Below are positions 14,281 to 23,357 of a DNA stretch of 37,741 nucleotides, piece by piece. This DNA is from CAZIPZ01 sp964541075. GTDB taxonomy: Bacteria > Acidobacteriota > Terriglobia > 20CM-2-55-15. The translations under genes and the position numbers were made by a program. Location: the NCBI GenBank assembly GCA_964541075.1, contig CAZIPZ010000010.1, positions 1-37,741 of the forward strand, written 5' to 3'. Within the stretch, counting starts at the first letter, position 1; each line of letters starts with the position of its first letter. The notes below the pieces were generated by a model, which was not told the origin of the DNA, made no database searches, and was given only the letters and a program-made list of their open reading frames with translations.

Positions 14281-16274
14281 ACCTTCATCGCACCCATGTT
14301 GCGGTTCTGATGGCGCTGCTGCTCGTACTTCAGGCGGGCTGCAGTTCATCGCCGTCGAATCCTGGCTCGTCTGCAGACGCAGGGGCCTCCACACCCGGCG
14401 GTCCAGTTTCAGCAAACAAGGAGGACTATCCCGTTTTCCCTGTTCCCGATGCAGGCGCCGATCCAGGCGTTCCGGCGGAGCAGGGAGGCAAAGGCTTCAT
14501 GGGTGAGGGCTGGGAGACGAATACGTCGTTCGACCTGATCGGCGATCCCCGCGCGGTCAAGGGCGGTTTGCTCCGAACCTCAATGAGTGACTTTCCTGGA
14601 ACGCTGCGTATGGCGGGACCGGAATGGAATACATCGATCAATTATGCGATCGCCAGTCTTGTCTATGAGCCGCTGCTGACGCTGCATCCGACGACTCTGG
14701 AGTACATGCCCATGCTGGCGACGCATTGGCAGATCCTGCCCGATAAGTTGACTTACCGCTTCCGGATTGATCCCAATGCGCGGTTTTCCGACGGAGAACC
14801 AGTGACGTCCGAGGACGTCATTGCTTCGTGGAAGTTTTATACGGACAAGGGACTGCAGGATCTCTTTTTGTACACCCAGTACAACAAACTTGAAGCGCCC
14901 GTCGCCGAAAGCAAGTACATCGTTCGTATGAAGGCGAAGGCGTTGGGTTGGCGCAACTTCGAGATCGCTTCTACAATGCGCATCTTTCCGGCGCATGTGC
15001 TGAAGAGCATCGATGGCGCGGCGTATTTGCGCGACTACAACTTCAAACTGCTTCCGGGTACGGGCCCGTACATTGTGAATGAGTCCGATATCGTTAAAGG
15101 GAAGTCGATCGCCATTCAGCGCCGGAAAGACTACTGGGCTGAAAAATATCGGATGAATGTCGGCCAATACAACTTCGATGAAATCAGGACGATCGTTGTG
15201 CGCGATCCCAATCTGATCTTTGAAATGTTCAAACGCGGCGACCTGGACTACTACTACGTCAACCGCTCGAAAGTCTGGGTCGAAGAACTGAACTACGATG
15301 ACTTCCAGCGAGGGTTGCTGGTTAAGAAGAAGGTTTTCAACAATTATCCCGCCTCGGTTCAGTTCATGTCTTTCAATACACGCCGGAAACCATGGGACGA
15401 CGTGCGTGTGCGCAAGGCGTTCGCGCTGTTGTTCAACAGGCAATTGCTCATCGAAAAACTTTTTTACAACGAGTACTTCCCGACGAACTCGTTTTTCCCC
15501 GGAACGATTTACGAAAGTCCTGCCGCTCCGAAGAATCTTTATAACCCGCAAGAGGCGTTGAAGCTGCTGGCGGAGGCGGGTTGGAAGGACCGGGACGCAC
15601 AAGGAAGATTGACCAGGAACGGCCAGCCGTTGCAGGTCGAGCTTCTCTATAACGACAAGGGATCCGAAGCGTGGCTGACCGTCTTTCAAGAAGATTTGCG
15701 CAAGGTTGGCATTGGCCTCAACCTGCGGCTCGTCACCGGAGAAACGCGCTTCAAGATGCAAATGCAACGTCAATTCGAACTCGTGGCAGGAGCTTGGGGA
15801 GCCGGATCCGTCTTCCCGGATCCACGACCTGAGTATCACTCGTCGACCGCGGACGTCGAGAACACCAACAATATTTCCGGGTTCAAGAACAAGAGAATCG
15901 ACGAAATTTGCGAGGAATACGACATCACTTTCGACGCCAACCGCCGCACTGAACTCCTGCGCGAACTGGACGGAATTCTGACGAATGAGCAACATTATCT
16001 GCTGGAATGGTATCCCCCGGCCGCTCGTATTGCGTACTGGAACAAATTCGGAATGCCTCAAGGTACGTTCGCGCGCGTAGGTGACTTCGTGGGATCGCTC
16101 GGTCCCGGCATCCCTCAACTTTGGTGGATTGATCCGCAGAAGTCGCAGCAGTTCGCCGAAGCAATGAGGGACAAATCGAAGAGGCTCGACGTCCCGCCTG
16201 TTGAGGATCACTATTGGCAGGAATTCGCCAAAACCGAAACGACAGCCAAACCAAACAAGGAGTCCTCGAACTGA
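14277..16274 (+). CDS. Family 5 (YejA/Dpp-like) extracellular solute-binding lipoprotein 2
   Basis: The 665-aa second paralogue has a lipoprotein signal ending LQAGC (Cys22), a Ser/Pro/Gly-rich linker, and the same conserved N-terminal stretch as its neighbours (DYPVFPVPDAGADP, VPAEQGGKGF, GDPRAVKGG). The body includes FRIDPNARFSDGEPVTSEDVI, PGTGPYIVNESDIVKGKSI, RRKDYWAEKYRMNVGQYNFDE and RKAFALLFNRQLLIEKLFYNEY. It is closer to the third copy than to the first. The start ATG sits in the 4-nt overlap with the previous stop, preceded by a weak Shine-Dalgarno, so translation is probably coupled. The ligand cannot be told from the sequence. Confidence 0.9.
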   Translation: MNLHRTHVAVLMALLLVLQAGCSSSPSNPGSSADAGASTPGGPVSANKEDYPVFPVPDAGADPGVPAEQGGKGFMGEGWETNTSFDLIGDPRAVKGGLLRTSMSDFPGTLRMAGPEWNTSINYAIASLVYEPLLTLHPTTLEYMPMLATHWQILPDKLTYRFRIDPNARFSDGEPVTSEDVIASWKFYTDKGLQDLFLYTQYNKLEAPVAESKYIVRMKAKALGWRNFEIASTMRIFPAHVLKSIDGAAYLRDYNFKLLPGTGPYIVNESDIVKGKSIAIQRRKDYWAEKYRMNVGQYNFDEIRTIVVRDPNLIFEMFKRGDLDYYYVNRSKVWVEELNYDDFQRGLLVKKKVFNNYPASVQFMSFNTRRKPWDDVRVRKAFALLFNRQLLIEKLFYNEYFPTNSFFPGTIYESPAAPKNLYNPQEALKLLAEAGWKDRDAQGRLTRNGQPLQVELLYNDKGSEAWLTVFQEDLRKVGIGLNLRLVTGETRFKMQMQRQFELVAGAWGAGSVFPDPRPEYHSSTADVENTNNISGFKNKRIDEICEEYDITFDANRRTELLRELDGILTNEQHYLLEWYPPAARIAYWNKFGMPQGTFARVGDFVGSLGPGIPQLWWIDPQKSQQFAEAMRDKSKRLDVPPVEDHYWQEFAKTETTAKPNKESSN

Positions 16275-18265
16275 TGGTTTTACGTGCCAATCGCGTACTT
16301 GTGATCCTTTTATTCCTTATTTTGGCGGCTGGCTGCAGCAGTTCCGGCGGCGACGAGGAAGCCGGTTCCAGTTCGACGCCTGCGAACACCGTTAACGTGT
16401 CGCTGAACAAGGATGATTATCCCGTCTTCCCGGATCCTGACGCCGGCGCGGATCCATCCGTTCCGGCCGAGCAGGGAGGGAAGGGTTTTAAGGGAGAAGG
16501 CTGGGAAACGAACACGGAGTTCGACTTGATTGGAGATCCGCGCGCCGTCAAAGGTGGAACGATGCGCGATTTCATTCTGAGCTTCCCGGGTACACTGCGA
16601 ATGGCGGGGCCGGAGTGGAACACCGTTGTGAACTACATGATCTCGAATTTGGTGTATGAACAGTTGCTCACCTTGCATCCGACCTCGCTTCAATACATTC
16701 CTGTGATTGCAACGCACTGGAAGATCGATCCTGACAAGAAAACGTTTCGTTTCCGAATCGATCCGAATGCCCGCTTCTCTGACGGCGCGCCGGTAACGGC
16801 CGAAGATGTTGTCGCATCCTGGAAATTTCACACGGATAAAGGCATTCAGGATCTTTATTTCAACGGCCAGTACAACAAGCTCGAAATGCCGGTGGCCGAG
16901 AGCAAATACATCGTCCGAATGAAGGCCAAGGAACTCGCGTGGCGCAACTTCGAGGTTGCGGCGACGATGCGCGTCTTCCCGGCCAACGTGTTGAAGCAGT
17001 TTGACGGCAAAAAGTACCTTGAAGACTACAACTTCAAACTGATGCCCGGCACAGGGCCGTACACTGTCAGCGAATCGGATATCGACAAGGGAAAATCCAT
17101 CACCCTTCGCCGCCGCAAGGACTACTGGGCCGCGAACCGCCGCGCGAATGTGGGGCAATTCAACTTCGATGAGTACAGGTACGTCGTCGTTCGCGACGAC
17201 AATCTTGCTTTTGAGATGTTCAAGAAAGGCGAACTGGACTACTTCTACATCAATCGCCCAAAGGTCTGGGCTGATGAATTGAATTATGACGCAGTTCAGC
17301 GGGGCCTCATCGCGAAGAGAGCCATTTACAACAACACCCCTGCGGATCTCGCCTACATTGCTTTCAACACGCGACGGAAACCATGGGACGACGTGCGAAT
17401 ACGAAAAGCCTTGGCGCTGCTCTTCAATCGTGAGCAGTTGATCGAAAAGCTTTTTTACAATCAGTACACACCGACGAACTCGTTCTACCCCGCGAGTATT
17501 TACGAGAATCCCAATAATCCGAAGAATCTTTACAATCCGCAGGAAGCCCTGAAGCTGCTGGCGGAAGCGGGCTGGAAGGATCACAATGCCCAGGGCCAGT
17601 TGACTAAAAACGGCCAGCCGCTGCAGGCCGAGTTGCTCTATAGCGCCAAGGTTTACGAGCCCTGGCTGACCGTATATCAGGAAGATCTCCGAAAGGCCGG
17701 AATCACGTTGAACCTGCGTTTTATTAATCCTGAAACGCGTTTCAAGATGCTGATGCAGCGTCAATTCGAAGTCAGTCCGGGTGCGTGGGGCGCTGGCAGC
17801 GTCTTTCCGGAGCCTCGTCCCGAGTATCATTCCGAGATGGCGAATGTCGAAAACACGAACAACATCTCCGGTTTTAACGACAAGCGCATTGACGAGCTTT
17901 GCGAAAAGTATGAAGTCACATTCGATCCGAATGATCGGGTGAATATCCTCAAGGAACTCGATGGAGTCCTCGCGGCGCAGTATCAGTACATACTGAGGTG
18001 GTATGACGCCGCTCAGCGCATAGCGTACTGGAACAAATTCGGTATGCCGGAAGGTTCCTTTTCCCGTGTAGGCGATTATTCGGGCTCACTGGCGCCGGGG
18101 ATCGCTCAGCTATGGTGGATTGATCCTGCGAAGTCGGACAAGTTGCGGCAAGCGCTGGGGAGCAACTCCGCGAAACTGGAAGTTCCTGAAGTGGAAGACC
18201 ATTACTGGCAGGGGAAGTACGGTCAGGCTCAGAAAGAAATGGAAGCGCAGTCCAAGCTAAAATGA
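16274..18265 (+). CDS. Family 5 (YejA/Dpp-like) extracellular solute-binding lipoprotein 3
   Basis: The 663-aa third paralogue has the lipobox LILAAGC (Cys21), then a Ser/Gly linker and the shared stretch (DYPVFPDPDAGADP, VPAEQGGKGFKGEGWETNT, LIGDPRAVKGG). SBP_bac_5 motifs are FRIDPNARFSDGAPVTAEDVV, MPGTGPYTVSESDIDKGKSI, RRRKDYWAANRRANVGQFNF and RKALALLFNREQLIEKLFYNQY. The TGATG junction with copy 2 has one shared base, with AGGAG about 13 nt upstream. Its stop overlaps the first permease by 4 nt, so this receptor is the one directly coupled to the membrane components. Confidence 0.9.
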   Translation: MVLRANRVLVILLFLILAAGCSSSGGDEEAGSSSTPANTVNVSLNKDDYPVFPDPDAGADPSVPAEQGGKGFKGEGWETNTEFDLIGDPRAVKGGTMRDFILSFPGTLRMAGPEWNTVVNYMISNLVYEQLLTLHPTSLQYIPVIATHWKIDPDKKTFRFRIDPNARFSDGAPVTAEDVVASWKFHTDKGIQDLYFNGQYNKLEMPVAESKYIVRMKAKELAWRNFEVAATMRVFPANVLKQFDGKKYLEDYNFKLMPGTGPYTVSESDIDKGKSITLRRRKDYWAANRRANVGQFNFDEYRYVVVRDDNLAFEMFKKGELDYFYINRPKVWADELNYDAVQRGLIAKRAIYNNTPADLAYIAFNTRRKPWDDVRIRKALALLFNREQLIEKLFYNQYTPTNSFYPASIYENPNNPKNLYNPQEALKLLAEAGWKDHNAQGQLTKNGQPLQAELLYSAKVYEPWLTVYQEDLRKAGITLNLRFINPETRFKMLMQRQFEVSPGAWGAGSVFPEPRPEYHSEMANVENTNNISGFNDKRIDELCEKYEVTFDPNDRVNILKELDGVLAAQYQYILRWYDAAQRIAYWNKFGMPEGSFSRVGDYSGSLAPGIAQLWWIDPAKSDKLRQALGSNSAKLEVPEVEDHYWQGKYGQAQKEMEAQSKLK

Positions 18266-19284
18266 CCGGTTATTTTATCCGCCGCTTTCTTCTGATTATC
18301 CCGACATTCCTTGGCATCACACTCGCTGTATTTGTCGTGATGCACTTTGTTCCGGGCGGTCCCGTCGAGCGTCAAATCATGCGCTACAAGATGGGTGCGA
18401 TGGGGGAAGGGGGGGCGGGCGCCGGGCGCGCTGCCGACATTCCTCAAGAAGCTATAGAGGAAATGAAGCGGTACTACGGGTTTGACAAACCCGTCCACAT
18501 TCGTTACGCGTTGTGGCTCTGGAATCTGCTTCATTTCGACCTCGGGCGTTCCTACGTATATCAGGATCCGGTTTGGGACGTCATCAAGTCGCGCTTTCCG
18601 GTCTCAATATTCCTAGGTCTCACGGGCTTTGTCCTCAGTTATCTCGTTTGCGTTCCACTCGGCGTGTGGAAGGCAGTCAAGCACGGCTCAAAATTTGATT
18701 TTTTCAGCAGCTTCATCGTGTTCCTGGGGTACTCCATCCCGGGATGGGCCCTGGGCACTGCGCTGCTTGTGCTGTTTGGCGGCGGCAGCTTTTGGAGCCT
18801 GTTTCCGTTAGGAGGTTTTCGCCCGGACAACTGGGACTATCTTGGGTTTTTCCAGAAGGTGTCTGCGCAGATCCATTACATGTTCCTGCCGGTTCTCTGT
18901 TACATGATCGCGGAGTTTGCCACGCTGACCATTCTGACTAAGAACTCACTGATGGAGAATCTTGGCCAGGATTACGTGCGTACGGCATTTGCGAAGGGTT
19001 TGGACGAACACCGCGTGATCTTTGTTCATGCCTTAAGGAATTCTCTAATACCGATTGCGACCGGCCTGGGTCACGTCATTAGTTTGATTCTGGCGGGATC
19101 GTTTCTGATCGAAAAGGTCTTTAATATCGACGGCATGGGTTATTTGGGCTATACGTCCATTTTGCAGCGTGATTATCCGGTCGCGCTCGGAATTCTGGTC
19201 ATTTCCAGCCTGTTGTTGCTGGTCGGAAATATTTTGTCAGATATTGTTTACGTTGTGGTGGATCCAAGAATCCGGTTCAAATGA
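18262..19284 (+). CDS. YejB-like peptide ABC transporter permease
   Basis: The 340-aa membrane subunit has a first helix in FIRRFLLIIPTFLGITLAVFVVMHFVPGGP, typical of DppB/YejB proteins. The YejB-type segment GGGSFWSLFPLGGFRPDNWDYL and the tail FNIDGMGYLGYTSILQRDYPV also fit. The EAA-loop region that contacts the ATPase is YVRTAFAKGLDEHRVIFVHALRNSLIPIATG. About six transmembrane helices are expected. A Gly/Ala-rich insertion (MGEGGAGAGRAAD) lies in the first periplasmic loop. It overlaps the third binding-protein gene and the next permease by 4 nt each. The Yej assignment rests on the GGGSFWSLFPL motif; Yej imports microcin C and peptides in E. coli. Confidence 0.9.
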   Translation: MTGYFIRRFLLIIPTFLGITLAVFVVMHFVPGGPVERQIMRYKMGAMGEGGAGAGRAADIPQEAIEEMKRYYGFDKPVHIRYALWLWNLLHFDLGRSYVYQDPVWDVIKSRFPVSIFLGLTGFVLSYLVCVPLGVWKAVKHGSKFDFFSSFIVFLGYSIPGWALGTALLVLFGGGSFWSLFPLGGFRPDNWDYLGFFQKVSAQIHYMFLPVLCYMIAEFATLTILTKNSLMENLGQDYVRTAFAKGLDEHRVIFVHALRNSLIPIATGLGHVISLILAGSFLIEKVFNIDGMGYLGYTSILQRDYPVALGILVISSLLLLVGNILSDIVYVVVDPRIRFK

Positions 19285-20420
19285 GGCAAGAAGTCTTACC
19301 ACCCATTGAAGAGACAGTCGGCGCCGGCGCCCTTGCGCCTCCGTTGCCGCCGCAGCGTTCCGTTTCAATCTTTCGGAAACGCATCCGGAAGTTCAAAACA
19401 CTGAAGCGCGGATATTACTCCTTTATCATCCTGCTGGTTGCATACGCGGTTTCATTTATCCTTCCTCTCCTTATCAACAACAAGGCTCTGATTGTTCACT
19501 ACCAGGGGAACTATTACTTTCCAATGGTCCGTTACTATCCTGCATCGCAATTCGGTATGAACGCTATCGGAGAGCCGAATTACAGAGAACTGAAGGAGGA
19601 GCTGAAGTCGAGCCCCGGCGAATGGGTGGTGATGCCGCTCTATCCGTACAGCGCCACGGAATCTTTGCTCGATTTGCCAGGATCACCGCCCCATCGGCCT
19701 TCGAGTGAGCACATTTTCGGAACGGATGATCGCGCCAGAGACGTCTTCGCCCGCCTGGCCTACGGATTTAATGTTTCGCTGACCTTTGCATTGCTGGTGC
19801 TCGGGTTCAGCTATGTTGTCGGCATTTTCGTTGGGGCATTGCTTGGATATTTCGGGGGGAAGCTCGACATGCTTGGGCAGCGCGCCATTGAAATTTGGTC
19901 TTCGCTGCCGTTCCTCTACACGATCATCATCGTCAGTTCGATTGTGGTGCCGATTTATATTCCGGGCCGCAATCTAGTGGCGCAGCCGTCCTTCTGGCTG
20001 TTGATCGGCATTCTGGCAGTCTTCAACTGGATGGGAATCACCTATTACGTCCGGGGCGAGTTCTACAGAGAAAAAGCGAAGGATTATGTGGGGGCGGCGA
20101 TCGCTATGGGGGTTTCCGAGCCTGCAATTATGTTCAAACACATTCTTCCGAATGCGCTCACGCCGGTCGTTTCGTTCGCGCCGTTCGGGATTGTGGCGAA
20201 TATTGAAGCGCTCGTTGCACTCGACTTTCTGGGTTTCGGCCTTCCGGCGCCGACTCCAAGTTGGGGAGAACTCATTGGTCAAGGAACAGAGAATCTGACC
20301 GATTGGTGGCTGGTGTTCTTTCCCTTGGCCGCCGTTTTCGTCACGTTGCTTCTGATCGTCTTTATTGGCGAAGCCGTGCGCGAGGCCTTTGATCCCAAAG
20401 AGTACTCGAGGCTCCGGTGA
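19281..20420 (+). CDS. YejE-like peptide ABC transporter permease
   Basis: The 379-aa second membrane subunit has a cytoplasmic N-terminal tail of about 50 residues, then a first helix (FIILLVAYAVSFILPLLI). A large external loop carries the YejE-like HYQGNYYFPMVRYYP and HIFGTDDRARDVFARLAYG. The transport domain has GIFVGALLGYFGGKLD, WMGITYYVRGEFYREKAKDYVGAAIAMGVSEPAIMFKHILPNALTPVV (EAA loop, spelled here in pieces of the same region) and LDFLGFGLPAPTPSWGELI. Both ends overlap neighbours by 4 nt. It should form a heterodimer with the upstream permease. Confidence 0.9.
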   Translation: MRQEVLPPIEETVGAGALAPPLPPQRSVSIFRKRIRKFKTLKRGYYSFIILLVAYAVSFILPLLINNKALIVHYQGNYYFPMVRYYPASQFGMNAIGEPNYRELKEELKSSPGEWVVMPLYPYSATESLLDLPGSPPHRPSSEHIFGTDDRARDVFARLAYGFNVSLTFALLVLGFSYVVGIFVGALLGYFGGKLDMLGQRAIEIWSSLPFLYTIIIVSSIVVPIYIPGRNLVAQPSFWLLIGILAVFNWMGITYYVRGEFYREKAKDYVGAAIAMGVSEPAIMFKHILPNALTPVVSFAPFGIVANIEALVALDFLGFGLPAPTPSWGELIGQGTENLTDWWLVFFPLAAVFVTLLLIVFIGEAVREAFDPKEYSRLR

Positions 20421-21430
20421 CCCCAACTCCCCTCCTGCAGGTTCGCGGCCTCAAAACCTATTTCAAGACCGAAGCGGGATTTGCAAAAGCCGTCGATGGC
20501 GTGGATTTCGATGTCCAGCCCGGTGAGGTGATCGGACTGGTTGGCGAGTCGGGTTCAGGCAAAAGCGTGACAGCTCTCAGCATTCTGCGGCTGATCCCGG
20601 ATCCCCCAGGAAAGATTGTTGGCGGTTCGATTATTTACAAAGGCCGCGATCTTCTGAAACTTTCATGGGATGAAATTCGCGATGTTCGCGGAAATGAGAT
20701 CAGCATGATCTTTCAGGAGCCAATGACGTCGCTGAATCCGGTTTTCACGATCGGGGCGCAGCTCATGGAAGTCGTGCTCGAGCACGAGGACGTTTCGAAA
20801 AAGGAAGCCTTTGACCGCTCCGTTGAGATGCTTCAACTCGTCGGCATTCCGGATCCAGCTTCGCGAATGAACGATTATCCTCATCAATACTCTGGTGGAA
20901 TGCGGCAGCGCGTCATGATTGCAATGGCCCTCGCATGCAATCCATCTCTTTTGATTGCGGATGAGCCGACCACCGCCCTAGACGTCACCATTCAGGCCCA
21001 AATTCTTGAACTCATGCTGAAGATCAAAGATGAGCGAAAGGATGCTGCAATTCTCCTGATCACTCACAACCTGGCCGTCGTCGCCGAGACGTGTCATCGC
21101 GTGATGGTCATGTATGGAGGGAAGATTCAAGAGATCGCACCCGTTAAGGAGCTATTCAAAAATCCTCAGCATCCTTACACGCGAGGTTTACTGGCGTCGC
21201 TCCCGCGCGTTGAAGGAGACAAGCAACAGCGTCTACGCACCATCCCAGGCAACGTGCCCGGTATTCTAGACCTGCCCCCAGCCTGTAAGTTCGTTAATCG
21301 ATGTCCGGAACGATTCGAGCCTTGCGACAAGGTTGAGCCGGAATTACTGGAGACCTCGCCTGGACACTGGGTGAGATGCCATTTAATGACCCATACGCCG
21401 AATACAGCGACTCGCAACCCTGGAACATGA
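20417..21430 (+). CDS. DppD-like peptide ABC transporter ATP-binding protein
   Basis: The 337-aa ATPase subunit has Walker A GESGSGKS (residues 43-50), a Q-loop in IFQEPMTSLNPVFTIG, the ABC signature YSGGMRQR, and Walker B LLIADEPTTALD followed by a His switch in LLITHNLAVVAE. The C-terminal oligopeptide-transporter region is also present, with CKFVNRCPERFEPC and HWVRCH, whose four cysteines in some homologues hold an Fe-S cluster. The start is GTG in a GTGA overlap with the permease stop. In E. coli YejF the two ATPase halves are fused; here they are separate genes, as in Dpp/Opp. Confidence 0.94.
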   Translation: MTPTPLLQVRGLKTYFKTEAGFAKAVDGVDFDVQPGEVIGLVGESGSGKSVTALSILRLIPDPPGKIVGGSIIYKGRDLLKLSWDEIRDVRGNEISMIFQEPMTSLNPVFTIGAQLMEVVLEHEDVSKKEAFDRSVEMLQLVGIPDPASRMNDYPHQYSGGMRQRVMIAMALACNPSLLIADEPTTALDVTIQAQILELMLKIKDERKDAAILLITHNLAVVAETCHRVMVMYGGKIQEIAPVKELFKNPQHPYTRGLLASLPRVEGDKQQRLRTIPGNVPGILDLPPACKFVNRCPERFEPCDKVEPELLETSPGHWVRCHLMTHTPNTATRNPGT

Positions 21431-22419
21431 GCGCTCTTCTGGAAGTCAAAGACCTCCGGGTTGCATTTCCTGTTGTGGGCGGAGTATTCGCTCGCAAGAT
21501 CGCCGAAGTCCGGGCCGTCGATGGCGTCAGTTTCGAATTGAACCAAGGTGAAACGCTCGGCGTAGTTGGTGAGTCCGGATGCGGCAAGAGCACCGTTGGA
21601 CGGTCCATCGTGAACATCCTTCATGCGATGAGTCCCGGAGTCCAGATCTCCGGAAAAATCGTGTATCACCATGCATCAGGCGCCGTAGACCTCGCGTCTC
21701 TGAGCCGACCTGCAATGAGGCCGTATCGCACCGATATTCAGATGATCTTTCAGGATCCGTATTCGTCTCTCAATCCACGAATGACAGTTCGTCAGATCGT
21801 GGAAGAGCCGCTGACGATTCATACCAAGCAGTCCCAAGCCGAACGAAAGGACCGGGTGAACTGGCTTCTGAGCAAGGTTGGTTTGTCTTCTGAGCAGGCG
21901 AATCGTTATCCGCATGAATTTTCCGGGGGCCAACGCCAGCGCATCGGGATTGCCCGGGCCCTGGCGACAAATCCGAAGATCGTTATTGCGGACGAACCTG
22001 TGAGCGCATTGGATGTGTCGATTCAGGCGCAGGTCGTGAATCTGATGCAGGATCTGCAGGACGAGTTTCACCTTTCCTATATTTTTATCGCACACGATCT
22101 TTCTGTTGTGCGGCATATTTCAGATCGAATTGCGGTGATGTATCTCGGACACATTGTCGAAATCGGAGATGCAGAACTCATTTACAGGTCTCCATTGCAT
22201 CCTTATTCACGGGCCCTTCTGTCTGCAGTGCCGCGACCCGATCCTGATGTCGCGCAGGACCGGCGTATACGACTGGCCGGCGACATTCCGAATCCAATTC
22301 GCAAGCCGTCGGGATGCGCGTTTCGGACGCGATGTCCCATTGCGAAGTCTTCCTGCGCAGACAAGGTTCCGCCGTTGGAGTTCAAAGAAGGACGTTGGGT
22401 CGCCTGTCCGTGGGTGTAA
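21427..22419 (+). CDS. DppF-like peptide ABC transporter ATP-binding protein
   Basis: The 330-aa second ATPase has Walker A GESGCGKS, a Q-loop in IFQDPYSSLNPRMTVRQIVEEPL, the signature FSGGQRQRIGIARALA, Walker B IVIADEPVSALDVS and the switch IFIAHDLSVVRHI. The C-terminal CAFRTRCPIAKSSC and ACPWV match the Opp/Dpp tail with conserved cysteines. The ATG lies in a 4-nt ATGA overlap with the DppD-like stop; an upstream in-frame ATG would overlap more and adds no family sequence. It is the last gene of the importer operon, and no clear terminator hairpin follows. Confidence 0.94.
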   Translation: MSALLEVKDLRVAFPVVGGVFARKIAEVRAVDGVSFELNQGETLGVVGESGCGKSTVGRSIVNILHAMSPGVQISGKIVYHHASGAVDLASLSRPAMRPYRTDIQMIFQDPYSSLNPRMTVRQIVEEPLTIHTKQSQAERKDRVNWLLSKVGLSSEQANRYPHEFSGGQRQRIGIARALATNPKIVIADEPVSALDVSIQAQVVNLMQDLQDEFHLSYIFIAHDLSVVRHISDRIAVMYLGHIVEIGDAELIYRSPLHPYSRALLSAVPRPDPDVAQDRRIRLAGDIPNPIRKPSGCAFRTRCPIAKSSCADKVPPLEFKEGRWVACPWV

Positions 22420-22505
22420 GTGAAATAAAGCTATAGCGTTACCGTTCTTAGTTTTGCTAGATTTTTTGTTTGATTTGGCTTCATGCCTTCGAGGAGGAAG
22501 TCTAG

Positions 22506-23336
22506 ATGGCCGATGGCAGCGGTCCTGGAAGAGTCACTACAAACGGACTGATACTGGCTGTTCTGATTCTGCTTCTGATCGTGGGCTCTTTGTGGCTCTT
22601 CATTGCCAAGCCGTTTTGGTTTCCGCCCTTGGCATCGGCCCACGGCGCCGACATCGATTTCATATTCAGTGCGGTGTTAGCGGTCAGCGGAATCGCGTTT
22701 GTTGTCGTTCAAGGAATGCTGGGTTATTTCGTAGCCCGGTATGGCGCCAACGGCGACGAGCGCGCGAGCTACTGGCACGACAATCCGAAAGCCGAAGCAT
22801 TCTTGCTGCTCATAACAGCCGTTATTTTGACGGTTCTCGTATTCATGGGCCAGCGGGTTTGGGCCGCGATTTATTTCACGAGTCCACCGGCGGACGCCCT
22901 AACAGTCCAAGTCACCGGTGAACAATTCCAGTGGAATTTTCACTATCCTGGACCGGACGGCGCCTTTGGGCGCACCGATCCCACGCTTATATCATCCACG
23001 AATTTCATTGGTCTGGACCGCAACGATCCGCCGGGGAAAGACGATATTGTTGCGTTGAATCAAATGCATGTCCTGCTGAATCGAAGCGTCAAAGTGCGGC
23101 TGCGATCCAAAGATGTAATTCACAGCTTTTTTCTTCCCAATTTTCGGATGAAACAGGACGCGGTTCCCGGCATGGCCATTGAGGTCTGGTTCACACCAAA
23201 CGTCGCCGGCGCCTATGAAGTAGCATGCGCAGAACTGTGCGGTCTAGGGCACTACCGAATGAAAGCGTTTCTTACCGTTGACGATTCTGAAGAGAAGTAC
23301 AACGCCTGGCTGCTAGAACAGGCCGCAAACCAGTAA
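22506..23336 (+). CDS. coxB: Cytochrome c oxidase subunit II
   Basis: Subunit II carries the CuA centre that receives electrons from cytochrome c. The 276-aa protein has three hydrophobic helices (about residues 15-35, 50-75 and 97-118) and then the periplasmic cupredoxin domain. It has VTGEQFQWNFHYPG and CuA ligands at His206 (VIHSFF), Cys241, Glu243, Cys245, His249 and Met252 in the run CAELCGLGHYRM. No fused cytochrome c domain follows, so it is aa3-like rather than caa3-like. A GAGGAGG about 10 nt before the ATG is a strong ribosome site. It is the first gene of the oxidase operon, 86 nt after the importer operon. Confidence 0.96.
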   Translation: MADGSGPGRVTTNGLILAVLILLLIVGSLWLFIAKPFWFPPLASAHGADIDFIFSAVLAVSGIAFVVVQGMLGYFVARYGANGDERASYWHDNPKAEAFLLLITAVILTVLVFMGQRVWAAIYFTSPPADALTVQVTGEQFQWNFHYPGPDGAFGRTDPTLISSTNFIGLDRNDPPGKDDIVALNQMHVLLNRSVKVRLRSKDVIHSFFLPNFRMKQDAVPGMAIEVWFTPNVAGAYEVACAELCGLGHYRMKAFLTVDDSEEKYNAWLLEQAANQ

Positions 23337-23357
23337 CCCGCGGAAGGACTGTCAAAT

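Noticed and set aside
14580..16211. Long minus-strand frame (543 codons) opposite binding protein 2
   Set aside because: Mirror of a strongly biased coding strand; no start signals or recognisable domains. A similar 506-codon frame opposite binding protein 3 (16310-17830) was rejected for the same reason.
22420..22505. Terminator after the importer operon
   Set aside because: Only a short GCTATAGC palindrome is present, without a stable stem or T run after it.
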